Of a DNA stretch of 9,031 nucleotides, positions 1-6,295 are shown piece by piece (position 1 is the stretch's first letter; the number at the start of each line of letters is the position of its first letter). This DNA comes from Coriobacteriaceae bacterium AM48-5 (GTDB taxonomy: Bacteria; Actinomycetota; Coriobacteriia; Coriobacteriales; Coriobacteriaceae), in contig JAQEDJ010000061.1 in the NCBI GenBank assembly GCA_027669525.1, positions 1-9,031 of the forward strand, in the 5' to 3' direction. A program made the translations under genes and the position numbers. Under the pieces are notes generated by a model. It saw only the letters and a list, made by a program, of their open reading frames with translations, was not told where the DNA came from and ran no database searches.

Positions 1-31
1 GTTCATATCAGATAAGTAGAAAGGGCGGTTT

Positions 32-2930
32 GTGAGATTGCCACGCTGCAGGCGAGCTTTCGTTTGGCTCGTCACTTTTTTTGTTCGTGTTTAATACTAT
101 CTACGGGCGTATTTGCTGATGTAATAGTGAATACTGACCCTCAGCAAAACACGACTTCGGAGAATCTGTCTAATGATCTGCTGATAGTGCCTCTGTGTCG
201 GGGGGGGGGTTCGGTCGAGGCTTCGTCTAACGACAAGACGGTTTCTAGTGATGATCAAAACCCTGAATCTGATGTCTCGGATAAGCAGTCAAACGATGTG
301 AATGTGAATGAAACATCTGATGAATCGAATTCTGATGCAGCAGAATCTGGTGTTTATCAAGTCAATGATCAATCAACATTTGAGGATGCGCTGAATAAAA
401 TCGCCTCTGATAATTTATCGGAGATTAGACTTGTCCTAAAAGGCGGCTCGTCTTTTGTGGTGCCGACCCAAGATTACGTTTCGAATTTCGGCGTTGCTAA
501 CAAGAAGATTACCGTGACGAGTGACGGTGATAATCGCGCAACCTTGCGCTTCTCCAGCCGTGCCTTGCTTTCCGGACCTTGTACTTTTGACAACGTCGAA
601 GTGGTTGGTTCAGGAAAATTCTATTGCAATGGTTTCGATACCGTGTTCACTCGTAACTGCGAGCTCAAGCTCTCTGAAACACTTTATGGCGGTGGCTATA
701 GGTCGACTGTCGACCACACACATGTGGTGATAGCTGCGTCTGGATATATCAATCCTGGTAGTGGCGCTGGCCTTCATGACGTCATCGGTGGTTCATATCA
801 AGGGTCCGTCGAGCATGACACCTATCTTGAGATCAGCGGTAACCTTCGCATGGCTAGCGGTAATCACGTTAATCCCGGTTGCATGCGCGGCGATGGGTCG
901 AGCGGCGATGGAAACGGCCTTCCTGCTGTTTATGTAGGTGGTAACGCCACGCTTGTTTACGACAACGCCAACTCCGATGTTTCTCCTGCTATCGAAGGCA
1001 CTTACGGTTGCGAGATGCGCGGCAACGTGACGCTTGATGTTCGCTCGGGTCGGGTAAATGAAATTTGCGGTCATTTTGGTGACCCTGCGCCTATTAAAGG
1101 CAACATTCATATTATTGCGGGCAGCAGTACTTATGAAAACACCGACAAAACGCTTCGTCTTAATGGTAATTGGTCAATAACTGGCGCAGGACAGATGATC
1201 CCGGATGGAGTTTATGAGGTCGATGGCGATGTCGTTATCGATGCTTACGAGAATGTTTGGGGCTGGGATAAGGGTGGATCAATACCCAATGATGTCCCAT
1301 ATATTGAAGGTTCGAAGAAAGCGAACGTTGGTGGATCCGTTTCCGTTAATGTCCACGGCTCCCATGTTGGCTCTATTTATGGAGCAGAGTGGAGTGCTGT
1401 AAACGGTGATATCGCCGTGAACGCTTCTGGTGTTGAGCTGAGGGATGAAGCGGGCGATTCTCATGGGTATGTTTTCTGCGAGAACGACCTGACCAATTCG
1501 TCGGATGAGGGATCGAGCGTAAAGGCTGGAGGAAAGCTATCTATTAGTCTGAATAGCGGCAGTGTTGGCTACGTTTCGTTGACTTCGAACAAGAATGTAT
1601 CGATTTCTGACGGTTCCTTCATTAATATTGCTGGACGACCGGAAATAGCTACGGGCGTTACGGGTGTGTACTATGGGCTTCCCAAGGGGTCTTCTTCTCC
1701 CACAATCAATATTGCAGGGACTGTGGCTGAGATTCCTTATATTAAATACGCATCTGCTTTGAATGTTACTGATAAATCCGAAATTACGGCCGGTACGATT
1801 TCTTCTGTAAATAAGATCGCTATTACTGGTCAATCGAATACAAATGTAACGACCAAATTTGGCTGCAACAATGCTTCTAGCTATGAATTAATTGAAGACA
1901 ATGGCCTTCGGTAGATGAGGGCAGCGTTTTGACGACAGCTGGCTCTCAAGCCTACGTATATGGTTATGCCGATATCAATGGTACTTGGGAGCAACAATAT
2001 AATACTGCAAAAAACTATAACGATATTTTCGTTAAGGGAACCACCTCTATTGGCAGTAAGGGCATTCTCATCGATCACGGTTCAAGTAATTTGAAAGGTG
2101 CCGTTATTAATAAGGGCACACTTGCCTTAATGGCACCCGCATTATTCCAAGGAAATTACCGTGGCGATGACGCTGAAATTAGACTGCCAGCTGTCACTAA
2201 TAACTATGATGGCACGGATGATGGCGGTGACATTCCCCTTATTGTAAAAGGGGAATCGTCAGGGAAGACTACTGTTAATACAGTGGATCCGAACAATTGG
2301 CAGAATTTGAAACTGCCGTCACTCGGAGATAACTACGTACTCTCCAAAGCTAGTGGTGATGCACCTAAGCAAAGCACTTTTATTCTTGGCAACGAGGATG
2401 CGGTTGGTGAGGGCTATTACCTTAAGCGCGTCAGGGATGCCGACGGTACTGATGATTTTCACATGTGGCAGGTCGCTGCAAAGTTATCGCTGACTTTTGA
2501 TGATAATGGCGCAGACGATCCTGCTTATCCTCAAAAGTTTTTGCAAGATAAGACTGCAGATAAGGACAGTTACACCTTCGCGCTGCCCAAGACCGCCCCG
2601 ACCCGCAAGGGCTGGGCGTTCGACGGCTGGAACACCGAGAGGGACGGCTCGGGCGATCAGTTCACCGACAAGACCGAGGTCTCCAAGTCCACGACCGTCT
2701 ACGCCCAGTGGAAGTGGGTGCCCCGCGACGTCACCGTGACCTTCGACGAGAACGGCGGCGACACCAAGGCCGACCCCGCCTCCCAGACCAAGACCACCGA
2801 GCCGGGTGCCCTGGCTTCGACAGGGGAGAGACTGCTGCCGGTTCTTCCGCTGGCAGTTGTCGGATCTGCTTTGACTTCTTTAGGTTTGCTGCTCGAATAC
2901 AACCGCAAGAAGAGGCGGAACGATAAATAA
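32..2930 (+). CDS. LAxTG-anchored surface adhesin with InlB B-repeat, frameshifted as read
   Basis: Large secreted protein predicted to be attached to the cell wall by sortase. If two single-base gaps are restored it spans 966 residues. I chose the GTG at 32 because AAAGGG lies six bases upstream and it begins a basic stretch (RLPRCRR). The hydrophobic core FFCSCLILSTGVFA, ending in a likely VFA|D cleavage site, lies in the next frame, so one base is missing between about 50 and 82. The alternative TTG at 64 has no visible ribosome site. After the signal peptide come a G10 tract, an Asn/Asp/Ser-rich linker (codons near 210-345), and about 750 residues of short glycine-rich beta strands suggestive of a parallel beta-helix. 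The C-terminus has one full and one partial InlB B-repeat, LASTG, a hydrophobic segment and the tail RKKRR. The frame breaks again at 1903-1904, where GGGCC instead of GGCC would join the parts ending at 1914 and 2930. The ligand is unknown. Adhesin role is inferred from architecture only. Confidence -1.
200..209 (+). repeat. G10 homopolymer tract in adhesin coding region
   Basis: Ten consecutive G bases lie about 170 bases into the adhesin gene, just after the signal peptide region, coding for Arg-Gly-Gly-Gly. As read, the frame is open on both sides of the tract. Gain or loss of one G would shift the frame. Long poly-G runs near the 5' end of surface-protein genes are known sites of slipped-strand phase variation in other bacteria. 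Variation here is not shown by a single sequence. Confidence -1.
2479..2805 (+). other. InlB B-repeat region of adhesin (one full, one partial)
   Basis: The translated segment runs from LSLTFDDNGADD through GWAFDGWNTERDGSG to TTVYAQWKW, the typical pattern of a Listeria-Bacteroides (InlB B, Flg_new) repeat. A second copy starts with VTVTFDENGGD but is cut short and passes straight into the sorting signal. GC rises sharply inside it: 43 of 60 bases at 2581-2640 against 27 of 60 at 2341-2400. This suggests that the repeat cassette has a different history from the stalk. Confidence -1.
2811..2927 (+). other. Cell-wall sorting signal, LASTG type
   Basis: LASTGE (starting at 2811) is followed by a hydrophobic stretch (LLPVLPLAVVGSALTSLGLLLEY) and a positive tail (RKKRRNDK), the three-part order of sortase substrates. 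The second residue is Ala rather than Pro. LAxTG is the motif associated with class E sortases of high-GC Gram-positive bacteria. No sortase gene lies in the window. Confidence -1.
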
Positions 2931-2954
2931 GTAATGGCCTGCCATGGCTTTGAA

Positions 2955-2978
2955 TGAACTGCCTCCCATTTCTTGGAC
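2955..2978 (+). repeat. Left terminal inverted repeat of IS3 element
   Basis: Begins TGAACTGCCTCCCA and ends TCTTGGAC. It matches the reverse complement of the right end (3962-3985) at 20 of 24 positions, with mismatches at positions 3, 9, 15 and 16. The flanking two bases AA may extend the match. Confidence -1.
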
Positions 2979-3001
2979 ATGAGAAATGGGAGGCTTTCTT
3001 T
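2961..3001 (+). terminator. Hairpin at IS left end: adhesin terminator and ribosome-site mask
   Basis: GCCTCCCATTTCT (2961-2973) pairs perfectly with AGAAATGGGAGGC (2982-2994) across an 8-base loop and is followed by TTTCTTT. This has the form of an intrinsic terminator 30 bases after the adhesin stop. The 3' arm contains GGGAGG (2988-2993), the only good ribosome site for the transposase ATG at 3002, eight bases upstream. In transcripts entering from the adhesin gene the site would be base-paired. Other IS elements are known to limit read-through expression in this way. The function is inferred. Confidence -1.
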
Positions 3002-3947
3002 ATGCGCGTTGATTTGAGAGTGAAGCATGATGTCGAGGCCAGGAAGGCGGCCATAGGGCTCTTCGAGCTCGGGCACGGGTATAAATCTGCCGCGATCGTC
3101 CTTTCGCTTCCCGTGGAAGCCGTGAGAAGATGGCAGGAGATATACCGCGCATTCGGGAGCGAGGTGCTGCTGCGCATGGACGGAAAGCTGGGCAGGTACA
3201 CATACGAGCAGAAGGCCGCCGGCGGTCGCCGAGATCTTCTCGCGCACCGCCAACGGCTGCGGGCACCGGCAGATAGCGATGTGCCTCAGGGCGGAAGAGG
3301 GGGCCGTGATAGCCGACAAGACCGTGCTCGAGATGATGCGCGAGATGTGGATTCGCTGCGGTATCAGACGCGAGACGGCCTACCACAGGTACAACTCGTA
3401 CAGGGGCGTCCTCGGCAGAACGTTCGAGAACGTGATCGCGAGGGATTTCGACGCCGGGGCCCCGTGGCGGAAGCTGGGGACGGACGTCACCGAGTCCAAG
3501 GTGGCGGACAGCAAGGCCTACTGGGCCCCGACGCTGGACTTCTGCACCAAGGAGATCGTGGCGAGCGACATATCGACCACGCCCGACATGGCCCAGCAGG
3601 CGAGGATGCTCGACGAGCTGCTGTCCAAGATCCCCGAGGGCGACGCGTCGACCATGCACTCGGACCGGGGCTGGCAGTACCAGCGCGCCTCGTACACATC
3701 CAGGCTAGAGGCCGCAGGTATTGTCCAGAGCATGTCCAGGAAGGCGAACTGCATCGACAATGCCGTCACCGAGCAGCTCTTCAGCCACGTCAAGGACGAG
3801 TTCTACCTGGGCCGCGAGTGGACGACGTTCGAGGATTTCAAACGCGACCTGGAGGAATACGTAGTCCACTGGTGCACGCGCCGGAGGCAGGTAAGATTGA
3901 AGGGCCTGACCCCGGAGGATTTCCGGAATCAGGCCCTCGCGGCCTAG
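3002..3947 (+). pseudogene. IS3-family transposase, internal deletion and frame change
   Basis: Broken gene for a DDE transposase. ATG 3002 follows GGGAGG by eight bases. The first 71 codons give an OrfA-like N-terminus with a helix-turn-helix (around VKHDVEARKAAIGLFELG to PVEAVRRWQ). At about 3215-3222 the frame changes and the sequence jumps into the OrfB-like HTH_21 region (AVAEIFSRTANGCGHRQIAM). The second helix-turn-helix and coiled coil expected between them are absent, so this is a deletion, not only a programmed OrfA-OrfB shift. The downstream rve core looks intact: Asp in GTDVTE, Asp in HSDRGWQY and Glu in NAVTEQLF, with 35 residues between the last two (DD35E), then the usual KGLTPEDFRNQALAA end. 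The C-terminal part is open from about 3222 to 3947. It is unlikely to be active on its own but could be mobilised by a full copy elsewhere. Confidence -1.
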
Positions 3948-3961
3948 TCGCTATTTAGGGC

Positions 3962-3985
3962 GTCCAAGATTTGGGACGCAGTCCA
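3962..3985 (-). repeat. Right terminal inverted repeat of IS3 element
   Basis: On the minus strand it begins TGGACTGCGTCCCA and ends TCTTGGAC, pairing with the left repeat at 2955-2978. It starts 15 bases after the transposase stop codon, the usual position for an IS3 right end. Confidence -1.
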
Positions 3986-4017
3986 TTTTTCGCTCTGGTT
4001 TTGCATTCCTGGATAGA

Positions 4018-4057
4018 TAGAAAAAGAAACCGCCTCCTCAAAAGAAAGCGGTTTCTT
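4018..4057 (-). terminator. Intrinsic terminator of rpmB
   Basis: On the minus strand AAGAAACCGC pairs perfectly with GCGGTTTCTT (arms 4048-4057 and 4024-4033), with a 14-base loop, and the second arm runs into five T. It lies about 65 bases after the rpmB stop. The plus-strand reading also forms the hairpin but has a weaker T tract, so it could partly block transcription leaving the IS. Confidence -1.
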
Positions 4058-4123
4058 ATAGTTCTATGTGAACGCGAGGTCTTTGACCCGGAGAGTCCGA
4101 GGTACTTGTTGGTAAGACCTTAT

Positions 4124-4312
4124 TTAGGAGCGCGCAACCTTGCCGGACTTGAGGCAGGTGGAGCAAACGTTCATCTTGCGACGGTGACCATCGACGACGA
4201 CGTAGACGCGCTGGATGTTGGGGCGGAACTTACGGTTGGTGACGCGGTGAGAGTGGCTGATGGAGCGACCGGCAACGGGGTGCTTACCGCAAACTTCGCA
4301 AACTTTGGACAT
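4124..4312 (-). CDS. rpmB: 50S ribosomal protein L28
   Basis: A 62-residue basic protein of the large ribosomal subunit. The sequence starts MSKVCEVCGKHPVAGRSISHSH and contains RVTNRKFRPNIQRV, the typical L28 core. Cys pairs at residues 5/8 (CEVC) and 50/53 (CSTC) make the zinc-binding C4 form of the protein. I chose the ATG at 4312 because AAGGAGG stands seven bases upstream, and homologues begin at MSK; an upstream in-frame start at 4360 would add 16 residues with no support. It is a single-gene unit transcribed divergently from the pyr operon, with its own promoter and terminator. Length, frame and motifs are intact, unlike several neighbours. Confidence -1.
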   Translation of the reverse strand: MSKVCEVCGKHPVAGRSISHSHRVTNRKFRPNIQRVYVVVDGHRRKMNVCSTCLKSGKVARS

Positions 4313-4366
4313 AACTGACCCTCCTTGGGCGACAAACGAACATGTCGCGTTAACAAACAATCCTGA

Positions 4367-4375
4367 ACTATAGCA
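4367..4375 (-). promoter_or_regulatory. Candidate rpmB promoter (extended -10)
   Basis: On the minus strand TGC-TATAGT (TATAGT at 4372-4367) forms an extended -10 element about 55 bases upstream of the rpmB start, placing transcription start near 4360. No good -35 hexamer is seen at 17 bases. TTGCGC lies at a 20-base spacing, which is too long. Moderate support only. Confidence -1.
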
Positions 4376-4503
4376 CAGAAGTCGCTCCCTGTGCGCAATC
4401 TACACAGAGATATTCCTCTTTTGGCGATAGTGCTCACGCTACGGCCCTGGACGTAGATCCGATTTGCGTGCAGTAGAGGGGATTATGCCAGCTCGTGCGT
4501 GCG

Positions 4504-4532
4504 TTTTCAAGCTCGTCCCACAAATATATATA
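4504..4532 (+). promoter_or_regulatory. Candidate upstream pyr promoter
   Basis: TTTTCA (4504-4509) and TATATA (4527-4532) are separated by 17 bases, each matching four of six sigma-70-type consensus positions. It would start a leader of about 225 bases before pyrR. Found by eye in the AT-rich patch of the rpmB-pyrR gap, so weakly supported. Confidence -1.
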
Positions 4533-4580
4533 GGTTTATGGAGCGCCTGCGCCCGTTTACGGATTGCTCTGTATTTATGC

Positions 4581-4609
4581 TCGCAATTAAGCTCGAGGTT
4601 GGCTACACT
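4581..4609 (+). promoter_or_regulatory. Candidate proximal pyr promoter
   Basis: TACACT (4604-4609) is a fair -10 element (four of six). The -35 at a 17-base spacing, TCGCAA, is poor. Transcription would start near 4616, just upstream of the leader hairpins, which is the expected place for an attenuated operon. TTGACC at 4615-4620 has no matching -10 downstream. Confidence -1.
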
Positions 4610-4627
4610 ATCCCTTGACCATTAAAG

Positions 4628-4742
4628 GGGTACGAGATACCCACATGGAATTACATTGCTGCCAAAGAGCAGCCCTTCCTGTGGGTGTCTGGTCCGCTTT
4701 GAGCGGTCGGGCATCTATTTTTTTGACTGTGTCAGCAGTCAA
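4628..4742 (+). promoter_or_regulatory. Structured pyr leader, candidate PyrR-responsive attenuator
   Basis: This leader upstream of pyrR contains several hairpins. First, GGGTA/TACCC (4628-4632 with 4638-4642). Second, a long stem-loop with lower stem GATACCCACA/TGTGGGTGTC (4636-4645 with 4680-4689, one G-U), then GGAA/TTCC, an uneven internal loop, and GCTGC/GCAGC closing the six-base loop CAAAGA. Third, a stem ending in T7 (see next entry). The first and second compete for 4636-4642, and the second and third for 4683-4689. The loop CAAAGA resembles the Bacillus PyrR-binding loop CNGNGA, with one mismatch, and a lower stem, internal bulge and upper stem match its layout. A last hairpin, TTGACTG/CAGTCAA (4723-4729 with 4736-4742), lies just before the pyrR ribosome site. 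The structures are visible; PyrR binding is inferred. Confidence -1.
4683..4724 (+). terminator. Candidate attenuator terminator in pyr leader
   Basis: CCGCT (4694-4698) pairs with AGCGG (4702-4706) around a TTG loop. The stem can extend outward with mismatches and G-U pairs between GGGTGTCTG and CGGGCATCT, ending directly before seven T (4718-4724). The lower part is weak. As the 5' strand overlaps the 3' arm of the preceding hairpin, only one of the two can form fully, as expected in an attenuator. Confidence -1.
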
Positions 4743-4763
4743 GACATGTGAGGAAGGAGATCG

Positions 4764-5346
4764 ATGGGCACGACTTCCCCCAAGGCGGTCATCATGGACG
4801 AGACCGCCGTCAACCGAGCGATGACCCGCATCGCGCACGAGATCCTCGAGCGCAACGAGGGCTGTGAAGACCTCGCTCTGGTCGGTATCGTCACGCGCGG
4901 CGACCTTCTGGCAAAGAAGCTCGCCGAGGAGATCAAGGAGATCGAGGGCGTCGACGTTCCGCTCGGCAGCCTCGACATCAGCTTCTACCGCGATGACTAT
5001 GCGACCAATTTCGCTCCCGCGATCCACGCTACCAACATTCCCTTCAGCGTCGACGGCAAGCGCGTCGTGCTGGTGGACGACATCCTTTATACGGGTCGTA
5101 CCATCCGCGCCGCTCTGGACGCCGTTATGGACCTGGGCCGTCCGAGCCGCATCGAGCTGGCAGTTCTCGTTGACCGCGTCACCGCGAGCTCCCCATCTCG
5201 CCGGACTTTGTCGGCAAGAACGTTCCCTCGTCGCATGAGGAGAACGTGCACCTATATATGAAGGAAGTCGACGGCCATACCGCCGTCGAGATTAACGACG
5301 TCGCGCCGGGTTCCCACGTGGCTCCGCGCCGCTGGGAGGTGAGTAG
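4764..5346 (+). CDS. pyrR: Bifunctional pyr operon regulator / uracil phosphoribosyltransferase, frameshifted as read
   Basis: PyrR binds pyr leader RNA when UMP or UTP is high and damps operon expression; it also has weak uracil phosphoribosyltransferase activity. ATG 4764 is preceded by AGGAAGGAG. Residues 1-138 are typical, with GIVTRGDLLA (41-50), SFYRDD (73-78) and the PRPP-binding loop VVLVDDILYTGRT (101-113). After VDR138 the frame breaks: the conserved VDRGHRELPI is recovered by adding one G between 5178 and 5179. As read, the protein continues out of frame to 5261. The restored frame (ending SSHEENVHLYMKEVDGHTAVEIND and a further tail) has no stop before pyrB and runs in frame into it. 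A TAG at 5344-5346, overlapping the pyrB ribosome site, would end the gene if one more base were missing near 5334. I give that as the likely end. First gene of the pyr operon. Confidence -1.
5334..5342 (+). promoter_or_regulatory. Ribosome binding site deciding the pyrB start
   Basis: GGGAGGTGA lies eight bases before GTG 5351 and is the strongest Shine-Dalgarno match in the operon. It supports separate initiation of pyrB at GTG 5351 even though the upstream pyrR frame is open through this point. Confidence -1.
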
Positions 5347-5350
5347 TACC

Positions 5351-6295
5351 GTGGCGTTCAACCATAAGCACCTGATCGACATTACCGAGTACTCCGAAGA
5401 GGACATCAAGCTCATCCTCGAGACCGCCAAGGCGTTCTCCGAGGTCAACGAGCGTGCCATCAAGAAGGTTCCCACGCTCAAGGGCAAGACCATCGTCAAC
5501 ATGTTCAACGAGCCCTCGACGCGCACCCGCAGCTCCTTCGAGCTCGCCGAGAAGCGTCTTTCGGCCGACAGCCTTAACTTTGGCGGTTCCTCGACCTCCA
5601 CGGTCAAGGGCGAGAGCCTCGTCGATACCGTCGAGACCCTCAACGCCTATAAGATCGACTGCATCGTCGTGCGCGACAAGCACGCCGGCGCTCCCTATAT
5701 CGTCACACAGAACTCGCCTGCGAGCGTCATCTGCGCCGGCGACGGCAAGCACAACCATCCCACGCAGGCCCTGCTCGACTTGTACACCATCTGGGAGCAC
5801 AAGGGTGACTTCCACGGTCTGAAGGTCGCCGTCGTCGGCGATATCGCGCACTCCCGCGTCTGCGGCTCGCTGATCCCCGCTCTTAAGATCATGGGCTGCG
5901 AGACCTACGCCGTCGCCCCCGGCACGCTGCTGCCGCCGGCGCCCGAGGTCTTGGGCTGCGACCACGTGACGAGCGACCTCGATTCCGTCCTGCCCGAGCT
6001 GGACGTCGTCTACATGCTGCGCGTGCAGCAGGAGCGCCTCGAGGGTGCCCCGTTCCCGACCATTCGTGAGTACCACAAGCTTTTCGGCCTGACCAAGGAC
6101 CGCGAGAAGCTCATGAAGCCCGATGCGATCATCTGCCACCCGGGCCCCATCAACCGCGGCGTTGAGTTCGACTCCTATATGGCCGACCACCCGCAACGCT
6201 CCGTCATCCTGGAGCAGGTCTACGCCGGTATCTGCGTGCGTATGGCTATCCTGTATCTGCTGCTTGGAGGTGCCGATAATGGCCTTGCTTCTTAA
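5351..6295 (+). CDS. pyrB: Aspartate carbamoyltransferase catalytic chain
   Basis: Transfers the carbamoyl group of carbamoyl phosphate to aspartate, the committed step of pyrimidine synthesis in the cytoplasm. From GTG 5351 it is 314 residues, close to the usual length of about 305-315. Motifs are intact: the carbamoyl-phosphate loop PSTRTR (55-60), the mobile loop with Ser and Lys (STSTVKGES, 81-89), HPTQALLD (136-143), GDIAHSRV (163-170), and HPGPINRG (263-270), which contributes to the active site. The start rests on GGGAGGTGA eight bases upstream; the frame is open further upstream to 5246 but that part belongs to the pyrR tail. Its stop overlaps the start of pyrC by 17 bases, so the two are likely translationally coupled. 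No pyrI regulatory subunit is visible. This is the one early pyr gene with no frame break. Confidence -1.
   Translation: MAFNHKHLIDITEYSEEDIKLILETAKAFSEVNERAIKKVPTLKGKTIVNMFNEPSTRTRSSFELAEKRLSADSLNFGGSSTSTVKGESLVDTVETLNAYKIDCIVVRDKHAGAPYIVTQNSPASVICAGDGKHNHPTQALLDLYTIWEHKGDFHGLKVAVVGDIAHSRVCGSLIPALKIMGCETYAVAPGTLLPPAPEVLGCDHVTSDLDSVLPELDVVYMLRVQQERLEGAPFPTIREYHKLFGLTKDREKLMKPDAIICHPGPINRGVEFDSYMADHPQRSVILEQVYAGICVRMAILYLLLGGADNGLAS

Larger units (their letters stand above)
2955..3985 (+). mobile_element. IS3-family insertion element, internally deleted
   Basis: The 1031-bp element is bounded by imperfect 24-bp terminal inverted repeats beginning TG and ending CA, as is usual in the IS3 family, with 20 of 24 positions matching. 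It carries one transposase gene in the remains of an orfA-orfB layout. Intact IS3 elements are usually about 1.2-1.5 kb, so about 0.3 kb or more appears lost from the middle. No clear target duplication is seen: GAA precedes the left end and TTT follows the right end. It begins 24 bases after the adhesin stop codon. Confidence -1.

Noticed and set aside
701..785. Short palindromes at 701-715 (GGTCGAC-T-GTCGACC) and 776-785 (ATGACGTCAT)
   Set aside because: They lie inside coding sequence and match no known operator. Restriction-site-like palindromes of this size occur by chance.
3901..3937. Hairpin AGGGCCTGA/TCAGGCCCT in the transposase 3' end
   Set aside because: It is perfect over nine pairs with a smaller inner stem, but lies inside the conserved KGLTPEDFRNQAL codons and has no T tract. 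It is probably incidental, though it could slow read-through.
2954..3958. One continuous 334-codon reading frame over the IS
   Set aside because: Only codons 17 to about 87 resemble a transposase. The rest is an out-of-frame reading of the DDE region kept open by high GC, and its first ATG straddles the IS end with no ribosome site.
2951..3990. Target-site duplication flanking the IS
   Set aside because: The bases just outside the two ends (GAA and TTT) do not match as a direct repeat of three to five bases.
4077..4120. AGGTCTT/AAGACCT inverted repeat after rpmB
   Set aside because: There are only seven pairs across 30 bases and no T tract; the real terminator is the stronger hairpin at 4024-4057.
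3971..4318. Plus-strand open frame opposite rpmB
   Set aside because: It is the complement of rpmB and its terminator, with no ribosome site or known motif.
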